A stretch of 64,000 bases of DNA, taken from Gammaproteobacteria bacterium. Its GTDB lineage: Bacteria > Pseudomonadota > Gammaproteobacteria > Ga0077536. This document shows, piece after piece, positions 46,335 through 55,532 of the stretch. Within the stretch, counting starts at the first letter, position 1. The number at the start of each line of letters is the position of its first letter. Both the position numbers and the translations under genes were made by a program. The notes below the pieces were generated by a model. It searched no databases and had not been told where the DNA came from. It was given only the letters and a program-made list of their open reading frames with translations. Location of the stretch: assembly GCA_024234975.1 (NCBI GenBank), contig JACKNH010000014.1, positions 1-64,000 of the forward strand, given 5' to 3'.

Positions 46335-46818
46335 ATGTCCCCATCCGTTGCAGCTGGCAGTGCCTGCGACCACGCTTTGAAGGCGCGGCAGGCCAAGCGC
46401 GCCACTGCTGAAGAAATCGGTATCGATGCGCGCTTCATCTCGGACATGGTGGAGCGATTTTATGCCAGCATCCGTGCGGACGAACTGCTCGGCCCGATCT
46501 TTGCAGAGCGGGTGGCTGACTGGCTGACCCATCTTGAGCGGATGAAGCAATTCTGGCGCTCAGTACTGCACAACAGCGGCGAATTCTCCGGCAATCCCAT
46601 GGTCAAGCACATCGCTATCCCGGTTTGCAGGAGGCGCATTTTAGCCAATGGCTGGAGCTGTTCTACGCCAATTTGCGCGCCATGGACGCCAGTCCGCAGG
46701 CGGCCAGCCTGGTTGGCGGGCGCGCCCGCATGATTGCCGAAAGCCTGCTTACCGGAATCGCCATCAATCGCGAAGGCGTTGGTGGAGCCAACCAGGAAGG
46801 AACCTGCCCCATGTTTGA
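46335..46818 (+). pseudogene. Group III truncated haemoglobin, frameshifted
   Basis: From ATG 46335 the frame gives AEEIGIDARFISDMVERFYA, SIRADELLGPIFAERV and FWRSVLHNSGEFSGNPMVKH, a clear 2-on-2 globin with the proximal region. Near 46620 it changes frame to LQEAHFSQWLELFYANL and ARMIAESLLTGIAINREG, and after a further slip ends NLPHV with TGA at 46816-46818. The FFxxxxxHxxHF-like layout and length of about 155 residues suit the group III (Ctb-like) type, associated with nitric oxide and oxygen chemistry. It is placed opposite an Rrf2 regulator. Confidence 0.82.
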
Positions 46819-47269
46819 GAATCCCCAGGATCGCAGTGAATTCACAACTGTCGAAGTCGCTTCAAGTCTGCTGTCCGAGATTGAAGTTGTGCCGCAAGAG
46901 CATGAGGTTGCCCAGCCCGAAGCTCGCGGTTTCTGAGCTGCCCGGCAGAATCTGGCTGGGAATGATCCCTGCTATGCGCTTTTTCTCGCCAGTATGCTCG
47001 CAGCGCTGGGTTCGAGTGGTAAGGCCATACTCTCGATTTCCGTCTCCATTGTCTATGTGGTGATATTTTTGCCGTGGCGCGCACTGTCGTCGTGGCGCAG
47101 AACCCCAGCAAGGGCGCATCCCCGCTTGATCGCAATGGTCTCCTGATGACGCATTTCGGACCGATGGATCGAAAGGCAGTTTACGGCCAAATCTTGTTGT
47201 CCTGATGGCGATCGCCTTTTTGGCATGGTGGTTTCGCTGATCATTGTGCTGGCGGGCAATCCGGCATGA
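46811..47269 (+). pseudogene. Small membrane protein of unknown function, frameshifted
   Basis: It starts at an ATG overlapping the globin's end: MFENPQDRSEFTTVEVASSL, LLSEIEVVPQEHEVAQPEAR. Other frames continue LFLASMLAALGSSGKAILSI, SVSIVYVVIF (membrane segment 1), VARTVVVAQNPSKGASPLDR, GPMDRKAVYGQILL and finally MVVSLIIVLAGNPA (membrane segment 2) with TGA at 47267-47269. I do not recognise the family. The overlap with the globin gene suggests coupled translation and a shared role. Confidence 0.5.
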
Positions 47270-47385
47270 ATCAATCGGTATCACTCTGATTTGCGAGCCG
47301 ACGGGGTAAAGTTCGAAATTCGTACCTCCGCCAACTCCGGCTATGCTTGCGTCCGGCTAACGGTTCTGGATCACTGGCAAAGCGT

Positions 47386-48075
47386 ATGATGACGGACCAA
47401 GACGACGACGATACTCCGCAATTTGCATCCTCGCCGTGCATGTTGCACGAACTGGGCGCGGATTTCGCTGCGGAGCCCGCCGAAATGGCTGGTGAACTGA
47501 CATCGGCAATGCGCGCATGGCGCAAAGTGGAGCGCGAGCGCTTGATCGGCAAGCGTCTCGAACTCGAAACGTCACGACGCGCGACGATGGACGCAAGGAT
47601 CGCGGCGCGAATTGAAACATGTGTCGGCGATGTAGAGGGACTGGTTGTCAGCGCCTATTGGCCATTTTCGCAACGAGCCGGACCTGAAGCCCCTGCTGAA
47701 GGGTTTCGCGGCAAAAGGGGCTCGTACTGCTCTGCCTGTGGTAGTTGCAAACACCAGCCGCTGGCGTTTCGCGAATGGAAATCAGGCGACAAGCTGGCAA
47801 GAGGGTTTGGAACATCCCTATCCTGCAGAAGGTGCCGACGTGGTGCCGGATATCGTGATTGCGCCGGTCGTAGGCTTCGATCGACATTGTTTCCGGCTTG
47901 GTTATGGTGGCGGGATTTTTCGACCGGACGCTGGCCGCCTTGCCGCAAATGCCGAGGCGGATCGGGGTAGGGTTATCCCCTTCAGCTGCTGCCTGCTTTC
48001 CGTCGCCATATTCACGATATCCTGATGGACATGGTTGTTACGCCCGAAGCCGTTCACACCCCCACTGTCCGATGA
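47386..48075 (+). pseudogene. 5-formyltetrahydrofolate cyclo-ligase family protein, frameshifted
   Basis: MTDQDDDDTPQFASSPCMLH begins at the tandem ATG 47386/47389, then AWRKVERERLIGKRLELETS (the family's N-terminal Arg/Lys helix), VSAYWPFRNEPDLKPLL, FREWKSGDKLARG, IPYPAEGADVVPDIVIAPVV-like sequence, FDRHCFRLGYGGGFFDRTLA, and a last frame ending VVTPEAVHTPTVR at 48075. The GYGGGFYD-type motif is diagnostic. At least three frame changes are needed. In this place it may serve one-carbon repair after nitrosative damage, or be a divergent paralogue; that is inference. Confidence 0.75.
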
Positions 48076-48106
48076 GCATACGGATCAATCAGAGGTTGGG
48101 CGCTAG

Positions 48107-48598
48107 TCAGAGATTGGCCGAGAGCAGAGTGGCCAGGCTGGGAAGACAGGTCTCGCTCTTGGTATCCGTTCGGGCGCTATTCCTTTGGTCTGGCAAGAAA
48201 CCATCGCCATCGCTCTCATTCACGATGTCTGCCAGCGTGTATTTGTCGAGCACCGCGACAAAGGCATTGATCGCTTCCTGCATCGGGCGAGGAAGGTGGC
48301 AGGCAGGCGCTATGAGGCAACCGACGCAATCGAGCAGACGCATGTCCGGCTCGGTGTCGGACCACCTCGCCAAGGCCGATCTGGGTGGCTGGCCGTGCCA
48401 GCAGGACACCCCCGCTGCGTCCACGGATACTGTTCAGATATCCGGCTTTCACCAGGTCATGGAACGACCTTTACGAGGTGGTTCTGGGAGATATTGAAAG
48501 TGCGGGCGATCTTCCGCAATCGGCACGGGGCGCCCATCGTTTACCGCGACATGGAACAGCACGCGGAAGGCATAATCGGTGTAGCGGGTCAGCCGCAT
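48107..48598 (-). pseudogene. nsrR: NsrR-type nitric oxide-sensing repressor, frameshifted
   Basis: The reconstructed protein starts MRLTRYTDYAFRVLFHVAVN at 48598, continues in other frames with the NISQNHL recognition helix, KAGYLNSIRGRSGGVLLARP (wing), and TEPDMRLLDCVGCLIAPACH with three Cys spaced as in NsrR Fe-S ligands, then LPRPMQEAINAFVAVLDKYT and LADIV. The length of about 163 residues is normal. It sits back-to-back with the NO reductase operon and an inverted repeat lies between them. Two or three frame changes are needed. Confidence 0.85.
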
Positions 48599-48664
48599 GG
48601 AACTGGTTCCTGATCGTGATCATATCAAGATAATGCTGCTTGCCAGCCGAGCAACTCTTAATAC

Positions 48665-48681
48665 ATGTATTAGAAATACAT
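48665..48681. promoter_or_regulatory. Probable NsrR operator
   Basis: ATGTATT-AGA-AATACAT is a perfect 7-bp inverted repeat with a 3-base spacer, located 15 bases before the ATG at 48696. NsrR sites are known to have ATGTATTT/AAATACAT-type half-sites. It would control the DUF1971-CopD-norZ-SirB2-DUF488 transcript, and possibly nsrR itself. Confidence 0.75.
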
Positions 48682-48695
48682 TATTGGAGTCGGTC

Positions 48696-49192
48696 ATGGC
48701 GACGCTTCCGGCAACGGCAGGTCATTCCTGCCTTCGAAGTCAGAACAATACGATGATCGGCCCACTGTTCAATGCTTTGCTTGCGCGCGCCTTCTGGTCG
48801 TCCGTTGTTGCGCGGAAAGTCGGCCCTGAAAACGTGAACTATTCCTTGTTCATTCTGCTCCAGGAAAGCAGGAAATCGCGTGATGCCAGCGCAACCATAC
48901 TGAAAGGCTGAAGCTGCGCTGGGTTTCGATGCCGGAAAAGAAGTCCCTGCCCGCGCAACCATGCATCGATGTTCGTAACGCCCTAACACGAAGGACGGCA
49001 TCACCGGGGCTTGCTGGTCGTGCTCGAAGGATCGGTCGACCTCGTCTTCATGAGCCTGCCCACACGGTTCACGTCACGCCGCAAAACCCCGCTGTTATCG
49101 CGCCGCAAGCCGTCCATCATGTCGAACTGACGGGGCCGATGAAGATGAAGGTCGAGTTCTATCGCGAACCTCCATTGGGCGACGGCGCGTGA
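48696..49192 (+). pseudogene. DUF1971 (YeaR/TehB-like) protein, frameshifted
   Basis: ATG 48696 has TTGGAG at good spacing and reads MATLPATAGHSCLRSQNN, FNALLARAFWSSVVARKVGP and NVNYSLFILLQESRKSRDAS. Then two shifted frames give AALGFDAGKEVPARATMHRC, LLVVLEGSVDLVF, and finally AHTVHVTPQNPAVIAPQAVH and HVELTGPMKMKVEFYREP. The second half is a small cupin-like DUF1971 domain, as in E. coli YeaR, a known NsrR-controlled protein. The N-terminal half I do not recognise. It is the first gene after the operator. Confidence 0.68.
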
Positions 49193-49653
49193 CTGATTTT
49201 CCCTTTGGCCCACGCCATTCATGTTCTGGCTGTCCTGATGTGGATCGGCGGGGTGGGCTTCGTCACTCTGGTGTTGCTGCCCGCCATGAACGGATTGCCA
49301 GAAGGTGAAAGACTGGGGGCGTTCCATCGTTTCGAAGGAAGCTTCGCGCCGCAGGCTCGCCTGTGGGTGCTGCTGGCAGGGGCGAGCGGCTTCTGGATGG
49401 TATGGCGGACCGACATGTGGAGCCGGCTTGCCGATCCGCATTTCTGGTGGATGCATGCCATGATCTGCGCGTCTGGGCCATCTTTTCGTGATGCTCTTCA
49501 TCATCGAGCCGCTGTTCCTGCACCGACGCATGGCGCGATCACCAACGCCCAGGCGAGACTTTAGGCGAATGATTACCATGCACCGCGTCCTGCTCTCACT
49601 TCAGCCTGATCACGGTGTTTGGCGCGGCTGCGGGCAGCCACGGGCTTTACTGA
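49189..49653 (+). pseudogene. CopD-like small membrane protein, frameshifted
   Basis: The probable start is GTG 49189 overlapping the previous stop. One extra T in the CCCTTT run breaks the frame; after that LAHAIHVLAVLMWIGGVGFV, TLVLLPAM, ARLWVLLAGASGFWMVWRTD and FWWMHAMI follow. A second shift near 49470 leads to MLFIIEPLFLHRRM and MHRVLLSLSLITVFGAAAGS, ending at TGA 49651-49653. Four membrane helices with His/Trp pairs resemble the CopD/DUF2269 group. It directly precedes norZ and may assist it. Confidence 0.65.
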
Positions 49654-49679
49654 CTTTCGACACACAAAGGGGGGACGCC

Positions 49680-51963
49680 ATGTCCACGACAAAACGACTT
49701 TGGCTGGGGCTGGCAGCGATCGTAATCGCCAGCTTCGGCGTGATGCTGTGGCTCGGTTCCGACCTGATGCGGACCGCGCCGCCTGTGCCGGAACGTGTCG
49801 TTACCCAATCAGGGCAAGTCGTGTTTACGCGCGACGACATCGAAACCGGCCAGAGGGTCTATCAATCCATGGGCGGGCAACAGCTGGGAAGCATCTGGGG
49901 GCATGGCGGCGCTCGTGGCGCCCGACTGGTCGGCTGACTGGCTTCATCGCGAGGCCGAAGCACGGCTTGATGCAGCAGCGGCAGCCCAGGGCGCGACGGA
50001 CTTTGCCGCCCTGGAGCCGCATGAGCAGGCAGCTCTGCAAGCGCGGATCGAGCCATCGTTGCGCGAAACGGCTATAATGCACGCAAACCGGTGACCTGAC
50101 CATCAGTGATGATCGGGCGGCGGCGATTGCCCTGGTTTCGCGGCATTACGACAGCCTGTTTTCCGCTGACCCGGCAACGCATGATCTGCGTGTCAGCTAT
50201 GCGATGAAGGAGGACACGCTTCCCGATTCAGAAAGCGGGAGAAGCTGAACGCCTTCTTCTTCTGGAGCGCATGGGCTACCGCTGCCGAGCGGCCTGGGGC
50301 GGAGGTCAGTTATACCAACAACTGGCCTGCCTCCGAACCGCTGGTCGGAAACACGCCTACGCCGGGCACATTCATGTGGTCGATGTTTTCGATTCTGTTC
50401 CTGATCGCCGGGATCGCCTTGCTGGGCTGGCACTATGCCGCATGGACGGGCAAGGACGAGCCTTAACGCCGCCTGAGCGTGACCCGCTAAAGGGTATCGT
50501 GCTGACACCTTCGATGAAAGCCAGCGCCAAATATTTCTGGGTGGTTATCGCCCTGATGCTGGTCCAGATCGCACTGGGCGCGACGACGGCGCACTATCAG
50601 GTTGAAGGACAGGATCTTATGGCTTCGATCTGTCGTAATACCTGCCCTATGCCCTGACGCGAAGCTGGCATACCCAGCTTGCCATACTGTGGATTGCCAC
50701 CGCGTGGTTGGGCACAGGGCTCTACATTGCCCCTGGCCATTTCCGGTCATGAACCAAAATTCCAAAGGGCGGGCGTGAACTTCCTGTTCGTCTGCCTGCT
50801 GATCATCGTGGTCGGCGCATTTACCGGACAATGGTTTGCTGTGATGCAGAAAATGGGCCTGGCGAGCAATTTCTGGTTTGGCCACCAGGGCTGGGAATAT
50901 GTCGATATCGGGCGCTTCTGGCAGGCGTTCCTGTTTGTCGGTCTGATCGTCTGGCTATTACTGGTCGGTCGCGCTCTATGGCCAGCAATCCAGCGCAAGG
51001 ACGATATGTCATCCATCGTCTTCCTGCTGTTTCTGTCAACAATCGCGATCGGCCTGTTTTACGGGCGGGCCTGATGTACGGATCGAACAGCCATTTGTCG
51101 GAGATAGAGTACTGGCGCTGGTGGGTGGTCCATCTGTGGGTGGAAGGCTTCTTTGAAGTCTTTGCGGTTGCCGTCATCAGCTTCCTCTTCGTCAAGCTAG
51201 GGCTGGTGCGCGGGCGCACGGCCACGATCAACGTGTTATTCGCAACCGTGGTGTTCCTTTCGGGCGGCATCCTCGGCATGTTTCACCATCTGTATTTCGT
51301 CGGCACGACGATGGCCGGTGTGGCGATTGGCGCATGTTTCTCGGCTTTGAGGTCGTACCGCTGGCGCTGATCGGGCTGGAGGCGATGGAGACGTGGCAGC
51401 ACAGCCGCGCCACGCCGTGGATGCAGCGCTACAAATGGCCGATCGCGTTCTTCCTCGCCGTCAGCTTCTGGAATCTCGTGGGTGCGGGCCTGTTCGGCTT
51501 CCTCATCAATACACCGATCGCGCTCTATTACATGCAAGGGCTGAACCTGACGGCGCTGCACGGACATACCGCCCTGTTCGGTGTCTACGGAATGCTGGGT
51601 ATCGGACTGATGCTGTTCTGTCTGCGCGGCTTGCGTGACGATGTGCAATGGAATCACGGCTGGCTGCGCGGCAGCTTCTGGTGCTTCAATATCGGCCTCG
51701 CGTTAATGGCGCTGCTCACGCTACTGCCGATGGGCGTGCTGCAATTGCAGGCGGTGCTGGAGCATGGCTATGCCTATGCCCGTTCGGCGGAATTCATGGG
51801 GCAACCGATGATCCACCTGCTGGTCTGGATGCGGATGCCGGGGGACCTGATCTTCGCTGCCGGGGCGCTGTTGCTGGCTGCCTTTGTTGCCTTGCAATGG
51901 ATCAGGCCACGGCGCGATACCACCGATCAGGCGGCGTTGGCGGACGCGGTTCCGGCTGAATAG
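49680..51963 (+). pseudogene. norZ: Quinol-dependent nitric oxide reductase NorZ (qNOR), frameshifted
   Basis: Reduces NO to N2O using quinol. ATG 49680 is preceded by AAAGGGGGG. The N-terminal qNOR extension is present: MSTTKRLWLGLAAIVIASFG, RDDIETGQRVYQSMGGQQLG, SIWGHGG. Later frames hold ATAAERPGAEVSYTNNWPAS, the 12-helix haem-copper core with HLWVEGFFEVFAVAVISF (conserved His and Glu), GMFHHLYFVGTT (metal His pair), GHTALFGVYGMLG, and a long intact C-terminus from about 51334 to 51963. I count about eight frame changes over 2.3 kb, yet every catalytic segment is conserved. That pattern suggests sequence errors over a functional gene. Confidence 0.9.
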
Positions 51964-52017
51964 GGATGGAGGCCGGGCGGGATGAGGAGCCGTCCGGTCT
52001 TCAGCCAGCGTGCCATT

Positions 52018-52410
52018 ATGATAGAATTCTATCCGCAGATTCACTCCGTACACATCTGGGCCATCACCATGAGCGGACTGTGCATGGCGATCCGCGGGCT
52101 TGGATTGATCTGCGGGATGCACTGGCCCTGCAGTGTGCTTGCCTGGAGCATAGGTCTGGCGATTGACGGGACCGTCTTGACGGTTGCAGCAATGTTGTTC
52201 AGCATTCTGCCAGCGGCTCTTTTTGCCAATCACTGGCTTTGGGTAAAACTGATCTTCGTCGTGATCTATTTTGCCGGCTACTGGCTTCTGCTTTCAGAAC
52301 AGACCCGTATGCGGCAGGTTCTGCTGCTGGCCACGGCGATGGCGGCTTACGCGCTTGCCTATGGTGTGGGGCGCGCGCACGATCCATCAGGATGGCTGAC
52401 CATCTGGGGA
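52018..52410 (+). CDS. SirB2-family membrane protein
   Basis: ATG 52018 begins MIEFYPQIHSVHIWAITMSG, followed by membrane segments around LCMAIRGLGLICGM, IGLAIDGTVLTVAAMLFSI, LFANHWLWVKLIFVVIYFAG and RQVLLLATAMAAYALAYGVG. About 130 residues with four helices fit SirB2. The frame does not stop at the expected place but reads on into the next gene in a wrong frame to 52692, so the listed end is the point where homology ends. The family's role is unknown; it is often found near nitrogen-oxide or copper genes. Confidence 0.72.
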
Positions 52411-52411
52411 T

Positions 52412-52772
52412 ATGATGCACATGCTCCGCATAAAAGCGCATTTACGCAGCGCCGTCGCCGGATGACGGCCAGCGCGTCCTTGTCGATCGCCTGTGGCCGC
52501 GCGGGGCTAGCAAAGAACGCGCCGACCTCACCGAATGGTACAAGGACATCGCGCCGAGCACCGGGCTGCGCGAATGGTTCGGCCACGACCCGGCGAACTG
52601 GCAGGAGTTCCAGGTGCGTTACGCACAAGAACTCGATGCGAACCCGGATGCCGTTGCGCATTTGTGCGCGCTTAGGTCGAAAGGCGATCTGACGCTGCTT
52701 TACGCGGCTCATAACCCGGTCATCAATCACGCTGGTGTGCTGCTGGATTATCTGCAAGCCCATTGCCGTTGA
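52412..52772 (+). pseudogene. DUF488 family protein (YeaO-like), frameshifted
   Basis: It starts at MMHMLRIK (ATG 52412 or 52421), shifts near 52440 and continues DDGQRVLVDRLWPRGASKER, ADLTEWYKDIAPSTGLREWF, GHDPANWQEF, RYAQELDANPDAV and GDLTLLYAAHNPVINHAGVL to the TGA at 52770-52772. The core VDRLWPRG and the LLY..H pattern are diagnostic of DUF488. E. coli yeaO lies by yeaR, so the pairing with the DUF1971 gene is meaningful. It is the last gene of the putative NsrR transcript. Confidence 0.78.
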
Positions 52773-52842
52773 ACTGCGGTGTCAGTCCACCATTAGCAGG
52801 CAGGGGCCGAAGTTGGGAATGATGGAATTTCGGTGATTTCCC

Positions 52843-53903
52843 TCATACCCTGCGATTTGGCGAATTCAATTCCGTAGCCAGCAGGGCGACGAGTTCGGCG
52901 GCTGGCATGCTACGAGACAACGGTGCGCCTTGTCCGGCCCACTGGGCCGCGTAGCTGGTCTCACCTGCCGCCTTTGCCGCCGCGATCAGTGCCTTTCCTG
53001 CGTCGTAGGTCATGGGATAGCCGGGATGCGGCAAACCTACAGTTTCACCCCATTGCGTAAAGCGGTTGGGCAGGCCGCGTGCGGGCGCCCGGAAATTGCG
53101 GAAGTCATAACCGTGTTCATCGCGGAAGGACCGGCCAGCGCCTCACGATAGGCGGAATCGGCACTACTCTCCGGGCAGGAAACAAAGGCGGTGCCCAGCT
53201 GAGCCGCGACGGCACCAAGATCAAGCGCGGCGCGGATGCCCTGGCCATCCATGATTCCCCGGCAGCGATGACGGGCAAACCGCATCGCTGCACCAGCAAG
53301 CGGGTCAGCGCCATGGTGCCCAAGCCGACCGTCAGGCGCATCCGGATCGAAGACTCCGCGATGGCCGCCCGCTTCCCATCCCTGCGCCACGACAGCATCG
53401 ATTCCCGCTTTAGTCGCGGCCGCCGCCTCGCGAGATTTGTTGCAGTTGCCAGCAACACACAGCCGACATCTTTGAGCGCGCTGATCCGCGCGGTATCAGG
53501 CAGGCCAAAGTGAAAGCTGACAACGGCCGGTGCGGTTTCGATCAACAGCGCCAGCATCTCGTCGTCTTCGATGAAGCTCTTGTAAATCGGACGAAGCGCT
53601 CGGTGGAGGCTCCGCTCCATATTTGTCGAATAGCGGCGCCATCGCTGCAAGCCACGCCCTTTCGCGGTCGATATCCGTCTGCATCGGCTGATGGACAAAG
53701 ACATTGACGTTAAATGGCTTGCCACAGAGATTTCGCACGCCTGTGATCATCTTCCGTGCGCCAGCTGCATCTGTGGCGGCAACACCTATCGAACCGAGCG
53801 CGCCCGCATTGCTGACCGCCGCGGCCAGTTCCGGTGGACATTCCCCCCGCCATCGGAGCCTGTATAATCGGGAGCAAACACCCAGTTTGTCCAGAAACGC
53901 CAT
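52843..53903 (-). pseudogene. Nitronate monooxygenase (2-nitropropane dioxygenase family), frameshifted
   Basis: Start ATG 53903 (MAFLDKLGV). Frames join to give PELAAAVSNAGALGSIGVAA, NVFVHQPMQTDIDRERAW, PAVVSFHFGLPDTARISALK, GCVLLATATNL, AQGWEAGGHRGVFD, PVIAAGGIMDGQGIRAAL, AQLGTAFVSCPES and AGKALIAAAKAAGETSYAAQ to 52843. FMN- and phosphate-binding Gly segments and the catalytic-His region (GGHRG) are those of class I nitronate monooxygenases. It needs about five frame changes. It would oxidise nitroalkanes such as propionate 3-nitronate, which fits the nitrogen-oxide cargo, although it is transcribed against it. Confidence 0.85.
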
Positions 53904-54298
53904 GCGTTTACTGTAGCATGGCGAACGGCATTTGCTAGTTGGTGCGACATGAAGGCAGAGACCGACGTTGCCGTCTTTACATGAAGCAGCGGCAGCTAGC
54001 TTCCGTGAAGTGGAGTCCGATTCGCGCGATATCCGGCAACTATGGCGCGGAAATCCGTCGCTGCCGTCGCAAATTCGCGCGCGTCAGCCACAAAATCGGG
54101 CCGAACGAAAAAGTTCTCAAAACCAAAGGCAACGGAGCGGTCTGTCCGTAAAGGTCTCGGACCGTCCGTAGGCGGTTAAAATCACGAAAATCGTTGAAGA
54201 ATTGCCCGAATTCCAACTGAACATGGTCCTTGCGCCTTTCCGAAAAGTTCTCATTATGTTCCGAAGAGGGGCTGCCAGTGTCAAAGTGAGAATGCCCC
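53904..54298. other. 395-bp intergenic stretch before the AlpA-like gene
   Basis: I find no gene in this stretch. It contains a short imperfect direct repeat (CTGTCCGTAAAGG at about 54145 and CCGTCCGTAGGCGG at about 54167) and AT-rich text around 54180-54215. This could be a control region for the downstream AlpA-like gene, but no known site can be named. Confidence 0.4.
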
Positions 54299-54760
54299 AT
54301 GTCGAATACCGAACGCATCATCCGCCTCAAGACCATCCTCGACCGCACCGGTCTTTCCCGCTCCACCATCTATCGCAAGATCGCCGAGGGCACATTCCCG
54401 TCACAGGTCAAGATCAGCATCCACGGCGCGGGCTGGCATGAGTCAGCAATCAATCGCTGGATCGCCGATCCCGCTCGCTATCGTGAAGAGGAACCGGCGG
54501 AAATGAGCGGCCATCAACCACTCGAGCCGATCTGCGTCAGGGTCAATGACGCTGCCCGAATGATAGGCGTTGGGCGCACGAAGCTCTATGAGCTGATCGC
54601 GACTGGCGAAGTCGAAGCGGTGAAGATCGGCACGGCAACGCGCGTTACCACTGCCAGCTTGCATGAATTGGTCGAAGCAGCAGCGGCTAGGGTACGTGAT
54701 AAGCCGCAAATTCTCTTGCATTATTCGGATGACTTGCGAGCTTGCGCGATCGGACCCTAA
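54299..54760 (+). CDS. AlpA-like / excisionase-like regulator with two HTH domains
   Basis: A 153-residue frame. Residues 1-65 are an AlpA-type winged helix (RIIRLKTILDRTGLSRSTIY, then AGWHESAINRWI). Residues about 75-135 are an excisionase-type helix-turn-helix (VRVNDAARMIGVGRTKLYEL, AVKIGTATRVT). AlpA and excisionase proteins control integrase expression and recombination direction. An ATGA lies between the halves at about 54503 (AAATGAGC), so these may be two overlapping genes joined by an indel. It is about 0.8 kb from the integrase gene, which is on the other strand. Confidence 0.8.
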   Translation: MSNTERIIRLKTILDRTGLSRSTIYRKIAEGTFPSQVKISIHGAGWHESAINRWIADPARYREEEPAEMSGHQPLEPICVRVNDAARMIGVGRTKLYELIATGEVEAVKIGTATRVTTASLHELVEAAAARVRDKPQILLHYSDDLRACAIGP

Positions 54761-55459
54761 TGGACCTGCCAGTGTCAGCATTCGATTGGATAAGGAATCG
54801 CCTCGGAAAGCATGAGGCTCGTGAAGGTGACGGGTCATCTGCCGCTGACGATCAATCCCGCCCATCAAAATGCAGCACCCAAAAGCCTTATTCTATTGAG
54901 CACGCTTGGCGAGAACATCTTGCGCCTGTCATTCGAGAATACGGCTTCAAAGGGTCGGGACGAAATTTCCGGTTGGTGAAAGATGGGTTCGCCTTGGCCG
55001 TTAATCTTCAGGGGTCGAGATATGGCGGAAAGTTCACCGTCAATCTCGGTGTCCAACCTCTTGCCATTCCGAATGTCATCGGAGGGAGGTTGATCCTAAA
55101 AGTTCAAGGAAATCGAATGCGCCTTTCGCGAACGTTTGAGCGCCGATGACCTCGATACATGGTGGAGTTACACAAATGACGTCGCGGCAATAAATGATGC
55201 TGCGACTGGCGCGGCGACCCTATTCCGCAACAACGCGATGTCACAGTTCAGCAATCGAATGGCCTTTGCGCTTTCTGTTAAACCAGAAGAGGTTGGGCGC
55301 GGAGCGCCTGGCACATTTGTTTCGCTTGCGCTGCTGCGAGAAGCTCAAGGCGATTTGAGCCAAGCGAGAGCGTTTGCGCAGAAGGCAAAGGAAATAGCGA
55401 CACCAAGTTGGGTAACCCCGACTTCTCTGCGCCACCTGCTCAATGGCCAGAGCGACTAA
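54760..55459 (+). pseudogene. DUF4304-like protein, one frameshift
   Basis: ATG 54760 overlaps the TAA of the previous gene. The frame reads MDLPVSAFDWIRNRL, then HAWREHLAPVIREYGFKGSG, RNFRLVKDGFALAVNLQGSR and GGKFTVNLGVQPLAIPN. Near 55105 a shift is needed to continue KEIECAFRERLSADDLDTWW, NRMAFALSVKPEEVG and LREAQGDLSQARAFAQKAK to 55459. The middle resembles DUF4304, a domain of unknown function that is frequent on mobile elements. It may be cargo or a defence-related gene; nothing proves either. Confidence 0.6.
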
Positions 55460-55532
55460 CTATCTGAGTTGTTTGTTTTCGTGTCAGCGAGCGATCAACT
55501 GCGGCTGATGTATGGTGCGGGGTTTGACCACA

